From Aphrocallistes beatrix (Eukaryota; Porifera; Hexactinellida; Sceptrulophora; Aphrocallistidae), in contig OY725500.1 in assembly GCA_963281255.1 (NCBI GenBank), positions 2,537,184 to 2,601,183 of the forward strand: a stretch of 64,000 bases of DNA, in the 5' to 3' direction. The notes under the pieces are model-generated. The model worked only from the letters and a program-made list of their open reading frames with translations. It searched no databases and was not told the origin of the DNA. The first letter of the stretch is position 1. Every line of letters begins with the position of its first letter. Made by a program: the position numbers and the translations under genes. Below, in pieces: positions 21,386-32,183 of this stretch.

Positions 21386-22892
21386 GGCCGTATTCACTAA
21401 CATTTTAAGTTCGTACTTAAGTTCGAACTTAGTACTTAAGTACTAAGTTCGAGCTTAAATGGTATTCACTAAGATCAACTTAAGTTAGAACTTAAGTACG
21501 AACTTAAGTACGAACTTTAAGCAACTTAGTTAAGCACTAAGTTCGAACTTAACTCGTTTTTGCCGAGATCGGTATTCACTAAGATTTAAGTTTGTGCTTA
21601 AGTTTAGACTTAAGTAACAACTTTAAGTAACCTCCAGAGGTGGCTTAAATATTCGTTAGCTTCTAATTATCGACATATAGTCTATTTTTCTTTGAAATAT
21701 CAACACTTATGACATTACACTACATAGAGATTAGCATCTAACTTGTTTTGTTCGTCATTCATTCGATAATATTGCTTCAATTTCATAACATCATTTGATG
21801 TATAAATTCATGCCGGTATGCCTAACAATATAACATTTCTAAATTTATCTAAATTCAAGATCTACATAAACTCTACTTCTAGCTGTTAATGATTCAATAT
21901 TTTTTCCCCTCTTAATTTATGATATGCTCTTGCTCTTCAATTAATATCAGCTGCTTCGAGAACTGCCTGGCATTGGTTGATAGAGTACTTCGCAGAGGGA
22001 CTAAAACGGATGCTGTCAACTTTGGCTGATCAAACTCGGAGGAAGCTTCACGTCTCCGTTTTCGACTTCGATTTGACTTTCACTGTACCTGAATTGCCAG
22101 TGGAAGATGGCTACTCTCAAACATTTGTGATATTCTCTCGGTGTTTGTCAGAGTCTTGTCTGTAGAGAGGATGAGTGTCTCAACTTCTTGAACGAAACCA
22201 ACATTAGTTAGAGCCACACACCAGTCCTATTAGCCTCCCTATGGCGATGGTTAGCATTAACTTTCGGCTAGTTTGAGCTTGTTCCACTTGTTTCCACCTC
22301 ATCAACCCATCTATTTGTAAGGAACTTCCTTGTCAATCCACAGTGCCTTTTTTCTTGTTGATTTCGGCGTTATTACCTGACCCCCTAACCGAATCACCAG
22401 CAATTTCAATGCATTCAATCAATGTGCATTCCTCTTCCTCCATTCAATCGTTTTGCACTTATACTATTTCTTTTTCCGAACTGTTTATGATTTTTTGGAT
22501 ACTTTGATGTATATATTTAGCCGTGTATTTTTGTTCGTTTGATTTCGGTTACTTGTGTGAAAATGAATGTAATTGATGTCTTTTGAATATCATACTTCAA
22601 AGATATCCAGTGTTTTGCTTGTTAGCACTATTTAATCATGTGCTCAAGTATATTGATAATAAAAGTTGGTACTTAAGTTCGAACTTAGTTAAGTTTAAAC
22701 TTAAGTTCGAACTTAAATCTTAGTGAATACGAGTTAAGTTCGAACTTAACTAAGTTTAAACTTAGTACTTAAGTACGAACTCTTAGTGAATACGGGTTTT
22801 GCTCCGACTTAACTAAGTTCGAACTTAATACTTAAGTTCGAACTTAGTACTTAAGTTCGAACTTAGTGCTTAACTTCTTAGTGAATACGGCC
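21386..22892. mobile_element. 1.5-kb element with CCWGG-type flanks
   Basis: The ends GGCCGTATTCACTAA (21386) and TTAGTGAATACGGCC (to 22892) are inverted. Flanks are CCTGG (21381-21385) and CCTGA (22893-22897). Both subterminal regions (21400-21640 and 22665-22880) are packed with TTAAGTTCGAACTTAA palindromes in many overlapping copies. The middle (21640-22660) holds a 62-codon frame (21977-22165) without a recognised domain. No transposase is seen, so the element is non-autonomous or decayed. Confidence 0.75.
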
Positions 22893-23486
22893 CCTGATAT
22901 TACAAGCATGACCTCTAATGATAACTTATTATTGTTGTTATATCATAGTGACGCATAGAATTATATACTACACATGCATTAATACGATTGTATGAATTAT
23001 TATATTTTTATTGTTGAAGTGTTAGCTCCTCATGGTTAATAACGGCATTGAAAATAATTTAACTTATGCTTGCATAGATGATTCAAATAATAAAAACTAG
23101 CTTCTGTAAGTACATCTATATTCTTGGACATCAAATTCAACCCGTGGGTGATTTTGCGGAAACAAATTATTCGCACGCTAATCTCACTGCACGGTGCATT
23201 CAAAAAGCGTGTATGTTTTTAGCATAAAACTTCTGTATGAACTTAAATTTTGTTTGGATGTTATATCTGGAATCATAGACTATTTATTTATCAAGAGTAT
23301 AAATTTCAAATTAATTGTCATAGAACCTACGATCTTCATTTCTAAGAGAATTTTAGTGGTAAAATTTTACTTTTTAATCTGGAATAAGTTTAAACTAGTT
23401 TATATTACTACTAAGATTTATTCTCTGTATTTGTTCATTCTTTGTTTTTATCTACATACACTATATTTATTCTAAACTATATTTAG

Positions 23487-23783
23487 TATGAAATTTTTGA
23501 CGACAGTTCTGAGAAACAGCATCCTCATATGCATTTTAATTTGATTAAAGAATTTGTTGATCGGTGCGGTAAAGTAATGAATCATTGTCCACAGCTGAAG
23601 GACTCTCTAATTGAATCGACAAAATTGTGTAAAATATTACTAAAGAAATATTCTCAAACCTTGATATCGTCACTTGGGAATTCCTATAAGTTATTTGATT
23701 TAGCTTTTGTAACTGGAATGATATGGATTCAAATCAAGAGAATAGAAGAGGTTTTGAAAGATGCTCAATGCAACATAGAACTG
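23487..23783 (+). CDS. penultimate exon of an unrecognised host gene
   Basis: The exon begins after a TTTAG acceptor (23485-23486), is open for exactly 99 codons in phase 0, and ends CTG before a GTAAAT donor at 23784. The peptide is predominantly amphipathic helix (e.g. LIKEFVDRCGKVMNHCP, KLCKILLKKYSQTLISSL, IWIQIKRIEEVLKDAQ), as expected of HEAT/ARM-like repeat or other all-helical proteins. Without splicing the frame runs on to a stop at 23826. Its 3' partner is the phase-0 exon at 26771-26884, which carries a stop and an AATAAA. No mobile-element signature is present and the exon is not repeated in the window, so I favour a real host gene. I could not identify the family. Earlier exons must lie upstream, but I could not place them. 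Confidence 0.5.
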
Positions 23784-23828
23784 GTAAATTTATTACAATA
23801 TCTTGTTGAGTCCGTCATCTATAATTAG

Positions 23829-24659
23829 AATTTTATCCCTAGTACATTATGCAATTATCTTTCTATTCAATATATATTTAAACTATACTTTATTTATTTT
23901 CTCAATCACACAAAGTTAAGCAGAATTGGCTATAAGATTTTTCGATTTTCTTTCTTCTGAAAATCTAAAAAATCTATTTTAATCATGATTACTCTACATA
24001 AATTGTGCTGTTATATTACTTAGAGCATTCAAAAAGTTCTCATTCCATATCTGTATCTCAAATGATAGTGAAAATATGATATTTCGATTTGTCCATTGTA
24101 TTCTTTACCGACTCAGCTCCCAATTTATATATTAGTATATTTTAAGAGGAAATTTTGTGGTTCCTACATTAGATTTTTGTACATCGGTTTAGAGTAGTGT
24201 CGCAAAGTTGGTATCTTCCCATTCAAAATAGCTTAAAACTAAATTTGGAAAATAAAAATTGTGAAAATCGTAAAATAAAACCATTAATCAATAGTGCGGT
24301 AGTTATTAATAATGGTTTTAATTCGAAAACAACTTCAAAAATGTTCACTTATTGGAACGACAAAATTAACTCATTTTTGAGGATAGTTAAGTCTTGGGTC
24401 ATTGGGATGTAGCAGTTTTGAACACCGTCATAATAAATGAGTTTAAATCTTGAAATAGATAAATTGATAAGCAAGGGATCTGAAACAAAGCCTTAAGGAA
24501 CAACCCATCCGGAGTATGGGAATAATACGTAGATTTACAATGCTAACGGAGAAATCGGAAAATGATGAACAAACTAGTCTACAGGGTGTCTCAAAAGTAT
24601 TCTCACCCTAGATTCTTCATCATTATCTTGATTGATATCGAACCAAAAGTAATCAAATA
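23829..24659. other. intron sequence, no separate gene supported
   Basis: AT-rich and lies between the two exons of the candidate host gene. The 71-codon frame at 24197-24412 has no recognisable motif. TACAGGGTGTCTCAAAAGTA at 24581 resembles a mariner-type terminus but has no partner nearby. Confidence 0.35.
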
Positions 24660-25146
24660 CAGGTATCCTTTGCCGTTCGTGGGGGTTACTTTCCTGAGAA
24701 TTGTCGCGAATGGCAAAATCGCGAACGGCAAGACGTTAGTTCTATGAGAATAGTGGGGTTACTACGTTCCTAGATTATAAAAACGACGCTAGATACAGTT
24801 TGCTAGATACGTTATTGATTCAATAGTTGAGCTGTAATACTGATACAAACACTGGCACAAGTGAAATGGTAGTCATAAATAAAGTGATAAATGAAAGATA
24901 TAGATCCCTAGTAGCAAACCTAGGTACTATACCTAAATAGTTAAGTCTAGCCTTTAGTACTAAACCTAAATCGTTGATACGTATAAGGTTATGGACTTAT
25001 GGTAGCCCATGAATCTACTGAAGAGAGTAACGAAAACCGCGAATACTCGAGGGAACGAGTCGCGGAAAGCAAAACAAGACTCAAAAAATTTTCCGCGAAT
25101 AGTCGAAACCGCGAATGGCAAACTCGCGAACGGCGAGGGTTGCCTG
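24660..25146. mobile_element. 487-bp Tigger-type MITE
   Basis: The left end CAGGTATCCTTTGCCGTTCG and right end CGAACGGCGAGGGTTGCCTG are inverted, with TA outside each (24658-24659, 25147-25148). CGCGAATGGCAAA..TCGCGAACGGC motifs lie subterminally on both sides (24707-24732 and 25110-25136). The frame at 24999-25256 is a product of this repeat. Confidence 0.75.
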
Positions 25147-25499
25147 TATTAAACTCTTCGCCTGTCGTTAGCTATCACGCATTAAGATATTTTGTGACAT
25201 CACATCATTTGCGAAATACACTTTTCCTTTCTCATTATCAAATTTTTGTTCATTGATTAATTAGAGCTTGTATTCAGAGGTGAAACACTTGTACACCCAG
25301 TATACAAACTGATTTACATAATGTTGTTAAATATTTTTCAAAATGCTCTAGTTTAAGTAGTGCCTGCCCCATGAGACGATTCTGGTGCCCTTAACTCATT
25401 TGGGTTTTTTTGGGTATTCAGGTGGAGAATAGAAAACTACAACAAGTTTGTCCAAAACAAAGCATTTTGAAATTTTCAAAATCAAGCATGTTTGAACAA

Positions 25500-25692
25500 A
25501 GCGAATCAATTACAATACTTAAGACACCTCCCTAGGTTGCTTAAAGTTCGGTCTTAATTTCGGTCTTAAGATCGAACTTAAATCTTTGTGAATACCAATC
25601 TTAGTCAATAAGACTTAAGATCGAACTTAAGACTTAAGCACTAAGGTCGATCTTTAGTTTGATCTAAAGTTCTTAATGAATACGGCCCCTGA
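25500..25692. repeat. partial CCWGG-type element end
   Basis: TTAAGATCGAACTTAAG palindromes and the terminus AATGAATACGGCC followed by CCTGA (25675-25692) belong to the family of 21386-22892. The left terminus is absent. Confidence 0.55.
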
Positions 25693-25841
25693 AGTTTCTG
25701 GTCAATTTTCTCGAGACAGCGATATAGCAAGATGTAACGCTTGCGATAACGAAATTTATTTAAAGCTGGTTGTAGAAGTGCAATGCGAAACCACAGCCTT
25801 TAAAACCATAATATTTGTGACTAATTTGTAGCTTAATCCTT

Positions 25842-26396
25842 ACCATTAAAACTCGATTAATGTGTATGTGTGTATATATATATTTATATATATATATCTC
25901 TGTAACGAATTGATTGAAGAAACTGCCAGGCGTAGAAAGCTGATTTTTGGCATGTGGGAATCTTTTGGCTATGGCTCCAGTAAGTTCTGAGCTCAGACGA
26001 AAATGTCGACTCATCATGGAATTATGACGTCATTGTCACATTTTTAAAAGTTAGGCAACACAGTTATTCGGGCATAACTCAGCCATTATAGAAGATAAAA
26101 GGCTGAAATTTTAATAGAATCTGTATACTAACACGTCTCACATATGATGCAACTATCATCAAAAAATGATGACTCATCACTTTGCTATGACGTCATCATT
26201 ACTCATCAAAATTTTAAAAATTGACAAATTTGATGTTTTTTCGAGTGATATCGATTTTTAAAATAAGATGGACATATTTAGAGATGATATTCCTTCTATA
26301 ATTAATCCATGTGACGCCAGGCGACCGAAGGGAGCCTCCGGCGGACACAAAGTGTCCGCCAGCCGCGCAGCGCAAGCATGCGAAGCGCGCTTGTAA
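25842..26396 (+). repeat. family D element (full copy)
   Basis: The 5' end is ATCCTTACCATTAAAACTCG, followed by a (TG/TA)n microsatellite (25860-25905). A conserved body begins TGTAACGAATTGATTGAAG. A GC-rich 3' end (26320-26396) contains the perfect hairpin GGCGGACAC-AAA-GTGTCCGCC and closes AAGCGAAGCGCGCTTGT. The body carries TGACGTCA twice and TGACTCA once. It has no coding capacity. The layout (5' TC-like end, internal microsatellite, 3' hairpin) recalls Helitron/Helentron-associated elements, which is inference only. The 85-codon minus-strand frame over this region is a by-product. Confidence 0.7.
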
Positions 26397-26770
26397 TAAG
26401 TAGTTTTGGTGACGATAGATTGCTGTTTTCTAAGTAGTTACTTCAAATTTAATACTATACCTTAGCTCGTTTAGATATCCATTACTATTCAGATAATCGA
26501 TAAATATGTTTGTTTAATGATCTATACTACATGTATATTTGGGTTAAATATCAAATTGGGCAAAATTTAAATAGACAGACTGTTAAACGGATATCCCGAT
26601 ACCTGGCTAAAAGATTATCCGGTATCCGGATATATGTGAATGGTGAATATTTCCAAGCACTACTCTAATATTAATATCTTCTCGGTCCGTGTATTTACTT
26701 ATATGCCATTATAATGCTTAGATATAACATGTTTTCTTCAGTATCATTACATGTTTTTCATACTTTTTAG

Positions 26771-26884
26771 ATCCAATTATTTATTTCGAGACATACTCGC
26801 GGCCAAAATAAAGAACTTGATGAAGTTAATTCATCAGCAGTTTTAGACAATAGTGATGAAATCGGAACAAAAGAGACAGTTTAA
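26771..26884 (+). CDS. terminal exon of the unrecognised host gene
   Basis: It follows a pyrimidine-rich TACTTTTTAG acceptor and is open in phase 0 for 37 codons to TAA 26882-26884. The phase matches the donor at 23783. The peptide starts IQLFISRHTRGQNKELDE and then turns acidic and serine-rich, like a disordered C-terminus. AATAAA lies 8 bp downstream (26893-26898). The intron between the two exons (23784-26770) contains a Tigger MITE and a family D copy, so much of its present length comes from insertions. Confidence 0.45.
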   Translation: MQLFISRHTRGQNKELDEVNSSAVLDNSDEIGTKETV

Positions 26885-26892
26885 CTGGATGC

Positions 26893-26898
26893 AATAAA
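26893..26898 (+). promoter_or_regulatory. polyadenylation signal AATAAA
   Basis: A canonical hexamer 8 bp after the stop codon of the candidate terminal exon. In AT-rich DNA the motif is common by chance, so it only supports the exon call by position. Confidence 0.4.
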
Positions 26899-27887
26899 AT
26901 AATTTTTGTGATAAAAAATGCAACTTCAATTTTCAAAGGCATTTTATTTTGGATTTATTATTTTCATTTTAAACAAGATTTTTAATTGGTTTGTATATAT
27001 ATCTCAATGAGACTGTACTGTTATTTAGATATAGATGAATTCTCTGCATTTTAATTCAAAAAGTCAACTTTTTAGGCTGTATTTTAAGTGTTATGCTTAC
27101 ATTCGTTAGTTCATATATATACTTGATGTTATTGCTATGCATATTTTACTAATTTCTTTCTTACTTGATTTAAACACCTCTTATGCAATTTTACGATATT
27201 GTGTACAATGTGCTGCTAAAAGTCGAATAACACCAAAACTCACATGTTGTTCTTGTTTCTTCTACCGCATTATAGCACCGACCTTAATCAGTTTATTAGA
27301 TTCGAGTTGGAATTCTAACTGCGATTAGTCTACTCATTAATTAATAACTTTTTCATGAGTTATGATGTGACTTCACATCAAACGTAATAACTAATTAATG
27401 TCATCAAGTTATGGCCAACATTCGGGAAAATAACATGTGAATTAAATCTTATATGATTCTTCGTTTGCTGTCAAGAGAATCAAGATATCCCCAAATCTGT
27501 ATTTCATTAAATAATATAAATTTGCAACCGTTCCCATATTGAAAATACAATTATATTAAAAAAACTTAAAAAATATTATATTTCAGAAAAAGTAATATGC
27601 TAAATGGATTCCACTAAATATAACTTTCTATTGGTCACAATATTACAATTGATTATTTAACGAAAAATTGATTATCAATTCATTATTGGAAAATACGAAC
27701 TTTGAGAAGCGTATTTTACAATAAAATCAAATTAATTCAATTAACCATAGAATATTAATCCATTATTCGGAGTAAGATATGCTATGTATCCCAGAGAATG
27801 GAAATAACATATCCTTCCCTTAACAAGGGCGTTTCGCTGAGCAATTTGTGCCAGTAGCAAGGAAAAGTCGAAAGTGATCATCAGTAT
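26899..27887. other. no supported gene
   Basis: AT-rich sequence. The 63-codon frame at 27137-27328 has many Cys (CVQCAAKS, CCSC) but no context or splice sites that I trust. Confidence 0.3.
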
Positions 27888-28365
27888 CCCTACCATTAAA
27901 ACTAGATTAATGTATACATTTGCGCTTTGCTTGCATGCGCTGCGCGGCTGGCGAACGCTAAGTGTCCACCGAAAGCGCGCTTCGGGAACCTAGGTTACAT
28001 TGATAATTATAAGGGAGATAACGTCTCTAAATATGTCTGTCCTGCTATTAAAATCGGTATCGGTCGAAAAATCACCCAATTTTTAATTTTTCAAGGGTAA
28101 GGATGACGTCATAACAGAGTGATGAGTCATCATTTTTTATGATCGTTTTATCACATGTACAAAATATGAATACACATTCTATTTGAATTTCAATCTTCTA
28201 TCACCTAAAATAGCTGAATTATATTCAAAAAACTAAAAATTTCATGGTATAAAAAAGATGACAATGACATCATAATTCCATGATGAGTCGACATTTTCGT
28301 CTGAGCTCAGAAGTTTCTTCAATCAATTCGTTACAGACATATATGCTGTACAACAGAGATATCCT
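27888..28365 (-). repeat. family D element (copy, minus orientation)
   Basis: The GC block GCGCTTTGCTTGCATGCGCTGCGCGGCTGGCG lies at 27925-27957, followed by the body with TGACGTCATAACAGAGTGATGAGTCATC. It ends at AACGAATTGATTGAAG in complement (near 28318). ATCCTTACTATTAATAGTCG lies at 28360 and a (TA)n tract at 28400. More diverged than the copies at 29.2 and 56.1 kb. Confidence 0.65.
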
Positions 28366-28589
28366 TACTATTAATAGTCGACTAATGAGTATATATTTGT
28401 TTATATAGTATATATATATATATATAAATCTATAAACAAATATATACAGTACAAAGGGTTATCTAGGACCGCAAGACGCTCATTCAAGTGTATGATTTTA
28501 AGCCTCAAAGTGTTTTAGGGCGTGAAAATCCAGAATAATACACAATTTATACTCCAATGAAACACAATTTATCCTATATTATAATAAAA

Positions 28590-29080
28590 CAAGTTCGCTT
28601 CGCTTGCTTGCGATGCGCGGCTGGCGGACACTATCCACCGGAGGCGCCCTTTGGGCGCCTGGGATCACAAATTAATTATAAGGGAAATAACATCTCTAAA
28701 TATGTCTACCCTACTGCAATAGTCGATATCACACGAAAAATCACCAAATTTGTCAATTTTTAAAATTTGATGCGTAATGATGACATCATAAAGTGAATCA
28801 TCATTTTTTGATGATACTAGTTGTATCATATGTGTGGTATATTAATATACACACATTATTAAAATTTCAGCCTTCTATCACCTAAATGTCTGAGTTATGG
28901 TCGAAAAACTGAAATTTCTAATTATAAAAAAGGTGACATTACGTCATAATTACATGATAAGTCAACATTTTCGTCTAAGCACAGAACTTACTGGAGCCAT
29001 AGCCAAAAGACTCCCACGTGCCAAAAATCAGCTTTCTGCGGTTGGCAGTTTCTTCCAAGATATATATATATATATATGTA
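28590..29080 (-). repeat. family D element (diverged copy, minus orientation)
   Basis: The GC end TTCGCTTCGCTTGCTTGCGATGCGCGG lies at 28593. The body holds ATGATGACATCATAAAGTG in place of the usual CRE-like TGACGTCA. It finishes in GGCAGTTTCTTCC and a (TA)n run at 29060-29080, immediately next to the mariner end at 29091. Confidence 0.65.
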
Positions 29081-29163
29081 TACACTTATACGAGGGTCGT
29101 CCAATAAGTTTTTAGAATCACTACTATCATCTAATTTATTATACACCAATATATTTTATTTCT

Positions 29164-29707
29164 ACAAGCGCGCTTCGCTTGCTTGCGCTGCGCGGCTGGC
29201 GGACACTTTGTGTCCGCCGGAGGCTCCCTTCGGTCGCCTGGCGGTGACATTGGTTAATTAAACGGGATATATCATCTCTAAATATGTCCTTAGTTTTAAA
29301 ATCGATATCACTCGAAAAAACACTAAATTTGTCAATTTTTAAAATTTTGATGAGTAATGATGACGTCATAGCAAAGTGATGAGTCATCATTTTTTGATGA
29401 TAGTTGCATCATATGTGAGACGTATTAGGATACAGATTCTATTAAAATATCAGCCTTCTATCTCCTATAATGGCTGAGTTATGCCCGAATAACTGTGTTG
29501 CTTAACTTTTAAAAATGTGACAATGACTTCATAATTCCATGATGAGTCGCCATTTTCGACTCAGCTCAGAACTTGCTGGAGCCATAGCCAAAAGACTCCC
29601 ACATGCCAAAAATCAGCCTTCTGCGCCCGGCAGTTTCTTCAATCAATTCGTTACAGATATATATATATATAAATACATATACTTTAATCGAGTTTTAATA
29701 GTAAGGA
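29164..29707 (-). repeat. family D element nested in mariner
   Basis: It starts ACAAGCGCGCTTCGCTTGC with the hairpin GGCGGACACTTTGTGTCCGCC (29199-29219) and ends at TTTTAATAGTAAGGA (29693-29707). Complete at both ends and very similar to the copies at 25.8 and 56.1 kb. Frames at 29139-29390 (-) and 29539-29919 (+, first part) are by-products. Confidence 0.75.
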
Positions 29708-29835
29708 TAGTGCACTATGTAGAACGAATCCAGTTAAAATATCCAAGCTTTTACTCTAGTATTACGTTACTTACTTCATATTATATACTTGTCACTTCGC
29801 ATTCATTTAACATTTTATATAACAAATCATTTCAA

Positions 29836-30540
29836 ATGGACTTCCAATCGGATAGGACGGACTTTCGATCCATTATTTTTATTATTTCATTAGAAAACTC
29901 ACTGCCAAGAATCACATAATCAACTTCAGACAACATTTGGAGAAAGATCACCTTCTTTGGCTACTGTTTACAATTGGTATGGCGAATTTACCCATGGACG
30001 AAAGACCCTAATGATGAAGTGCGATCCGGCCGATGCAATCATTCCCGAAAACATCCTAAAAGTTAAAAAAATAATTAATTGTGCTTACAGAAAAGAAGAC
30101 CGTCACTGCGAGTTGGTATATTAACATATGCATACCCCAGGTGATAGAAAAGTGGAGCATTTTGCATCCAAAAGCCTACCTGACTTCACTTCAATGGCAC
30201 CATGACAGTGCAAGTGCTCACAAAGCTGCCTTGACAATGGATTATTTTTCAGAAAATGGAATTAAATTGATTCCACATCCAGCATATTCCACAGATTTGG
30301 CACCGAGTGACTTTTTTCTCTTCCCTGAACTTAAAAAGAGGATCAAAGGGATTCATTATAACAGCTCAGAAGAGGCTTCAATTGCTTATAGGGAGGCCCT
30401 CCTAGACCTAGTCAAAGAAACCTAGTCAAAGAATACTGGGAAAATTGTTTTCAAAATTGGTTTAGAAGGATGGATTTATGTATACAGTTATCTGGTGAAT
30501 ATTTTGAGAAACTAAAAAAGTTAGCCATTTCCTATTATTC
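29836..30540 (+). pseudogene. mariner DD34D transposase, truncated
   Basis: MDFQSDRTDFRSIIF begins the N-terminal HTH region (29836). SPSLATVYNWYGEF, the second HTH, lies near 29950 in a shifted frame. From 30081 the frame carries QWHHDSASAHKAA and YSTDLAPSDFFLFPELK, with exactly 34 residues between the Asp of HHD and the Asp of PSD. It continues to KRIKGIHYNSSEEA and, after a duplicated CCTAGTCAAAGAA that breaks the frame, to WFRRMDLCIQLSGEYFEK-like sequence near 30460-30515. The first catalytic Asp region (GDETW) is missing: sequence between about 30010 and 30100 is deleted. The intact protein would cut and paste the element at TA. This copy is dead. Family assignment is firm. Confidence 0.88.
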
Positions 30541-30756
30541 ATTCATATAGATTCTAAAAACTTATTGAACGACCCTCGTATACGTATACAGAGTATATAT
30601 ACAGGGTCACTAATAAGTTCTGATACAAGCTTCATTAGGTGTAGAATTTCTCATACTCAAACAGTCTTAGTTATTATGGTCTTTAGAGATTGTTATTCGA
30701 ATACTTTCAATGATTTTATAAGATTTTTCGATTCTAATATTCAGAAATGTATTTAA

Positions 30757-31974
30757 GGTTGGTGTTTCCTTCCAGAACTAACTTTAAAAGTTTTCATTAT
30801 TTTATCCTGAAATTTTTGGTGGAAACTATTCTCGATGAGTTATCTGCAAAAATACACTTTTCGGGAGCCCAAGAAGTAAGAGAAAATTTTTTTTTTTCCC
30901 AAATGACCTAATTTATAGAGGTCATTCAAAGAAACTTTAATGCCTTATGCCTCTTTTACTCAATTATTCTTGCACGAAATGGTTAAATTAAGAAAATAAT
31001 AGGAATAGAATTTTCAATTTTAACCCAAATAATTTTTTCTTTCAAATTTCGTTTATACAAAATTTAGAGGCAGATTTTCGTCAGGAAAAATATTTTAACT
31101 TTTTTCTAAAGTAGAATATCAAAAATGTGTCTCTATCATTTTGTTCTACGTGACGAGATCTTTCTAAAACCGTCGAGTTTTTAACTCTACGACCTTTGTA
31201 ACTAGAGATTCCTTCTTTGTAAATGGATTTTTTTAAGTGCTAAAAACTGGCTACAAAGCAATTTTCTTCGGAAAGGCTTGATTTCCATTTGTTTTTACTG
31301 TATTCTGATAATAAATAACATCAAAACATCCTAAATCAACAACTTATAGTAATACTTAACTTCAAAATATGACATATCAAATATTTTAACATCATGTCAC
31401 CTTCAAAAGTGTGAAAAAGTTGACAGTTATCACTGGGGGCCCAAAAATGACTATGTCCGACAGTTTCCGCCGAAATCCCATACCTATAACTTTATTTGAC
31501 TATGCCAGGTCGTTATTTGAATACTGAATTCGTACTCAGCACTAAATTTCCAGCAATTTGATATATATATTGACCATATTTGGAAATATTTTTGGTTGCC
31601 TTTTCCTAGCAACGGTCAGGAATGTTAAAAAATTCCTGGCCGTTGCTAGGCACGGTCAAACAAAAATGTTTCCAAATATGGCCAATATATATATCAAATT
31701 GCTGGAAATCTAGTTCTGAGCATGAATTCAGCATTAAAAAGATGATCTGACACTGTTTAAAGAAGTTATAACTGTGGGACATTTCGCATTTAAAATGTGT
31801 CGTTTTTAGAGCGACACCAGGTGATACAAGTGGCTCAAAGTGGCGAAATATTGGGGCTGGAGTTATAAAAATCGGGATTATTTTTTAGAACCCCTATAAG
31901 GATCTAAAAATGATAAAAAAGCAATTTGGGCACATTTATAATAAAAAACAAGTTTCGCATGGGAAACACCAACC
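30757..31974. mobile_element. T2 family TTAA-flanked element A (1.2 kb)
   Basis: The ends GGTTGGTGTTTCC and GGAAACACCAACC lie directly between two TTAA (30753-30756 and 31975-31978). In the middle is a stem CCTAGCAACGGTCAGGAATG...TTCCTGGCCGTTGCTAGG (31605-31652), within a larger palindrome including TTTGATATATATATTGACC / GGCCAATATATATATCAAA. No coding capacity. The TTAA target suggests piggyBac- or Kolobok-type mobilisation (inference). Confidence 0.8.
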
Positions 31975-32183
31975 TTAATAGTTTTGAGAATCAAAAATGT
32001 GTCCTGCTTCGCAGCGAAATTCGCAAATCAGAGCCCGCTGCTTCTATATAAAATGTCTTCATAATCGATGTTCCATGACGATTTAGCACCAGATACCTTT
32101 CATTCACCACATAATTATTTCACAAATCCACTGAATTCATTATCAGACATGAGAAATGGTTATTCATTTGCAGTTCAAATTAA

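Larger units (their letters stand above)
29091..30578 (+). mobile_element. mariner element with a nested family D copy
   Basis: The ends CGAGGGTCGTCCAATAAG (29091) and CTTATTGAACGACCCTCG (to 30578) are inverted and flanked by TA (29089-29090, 30579-30580). This is the mariner pattern. The plus-strand transposase remnant lies at 29836-30540. About 545 bp of family D (29164-29707) are inserted in the 5' non-coding part, so the original element was about 940 bp plus whatever has since been deleted. Confidence 0.88.

Noticed and set aside
25760-26017. MMSRHFRLSSELTGAIAKR... frames recurring at 25.8, 28.9, 29.5 and 56.5 kb
   Set aside because: The same family D body read in one frame. The recurrence follows repeat copies, including diverged ones with stops.
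29539-29919. 126-codon plus-strand frame
   Set aside because: The first ~55 codons are family D repeat. Only the end (from MDFQSDRTDF) belongs to mariner, and an intervening (TA)n makes a single protein implausible.
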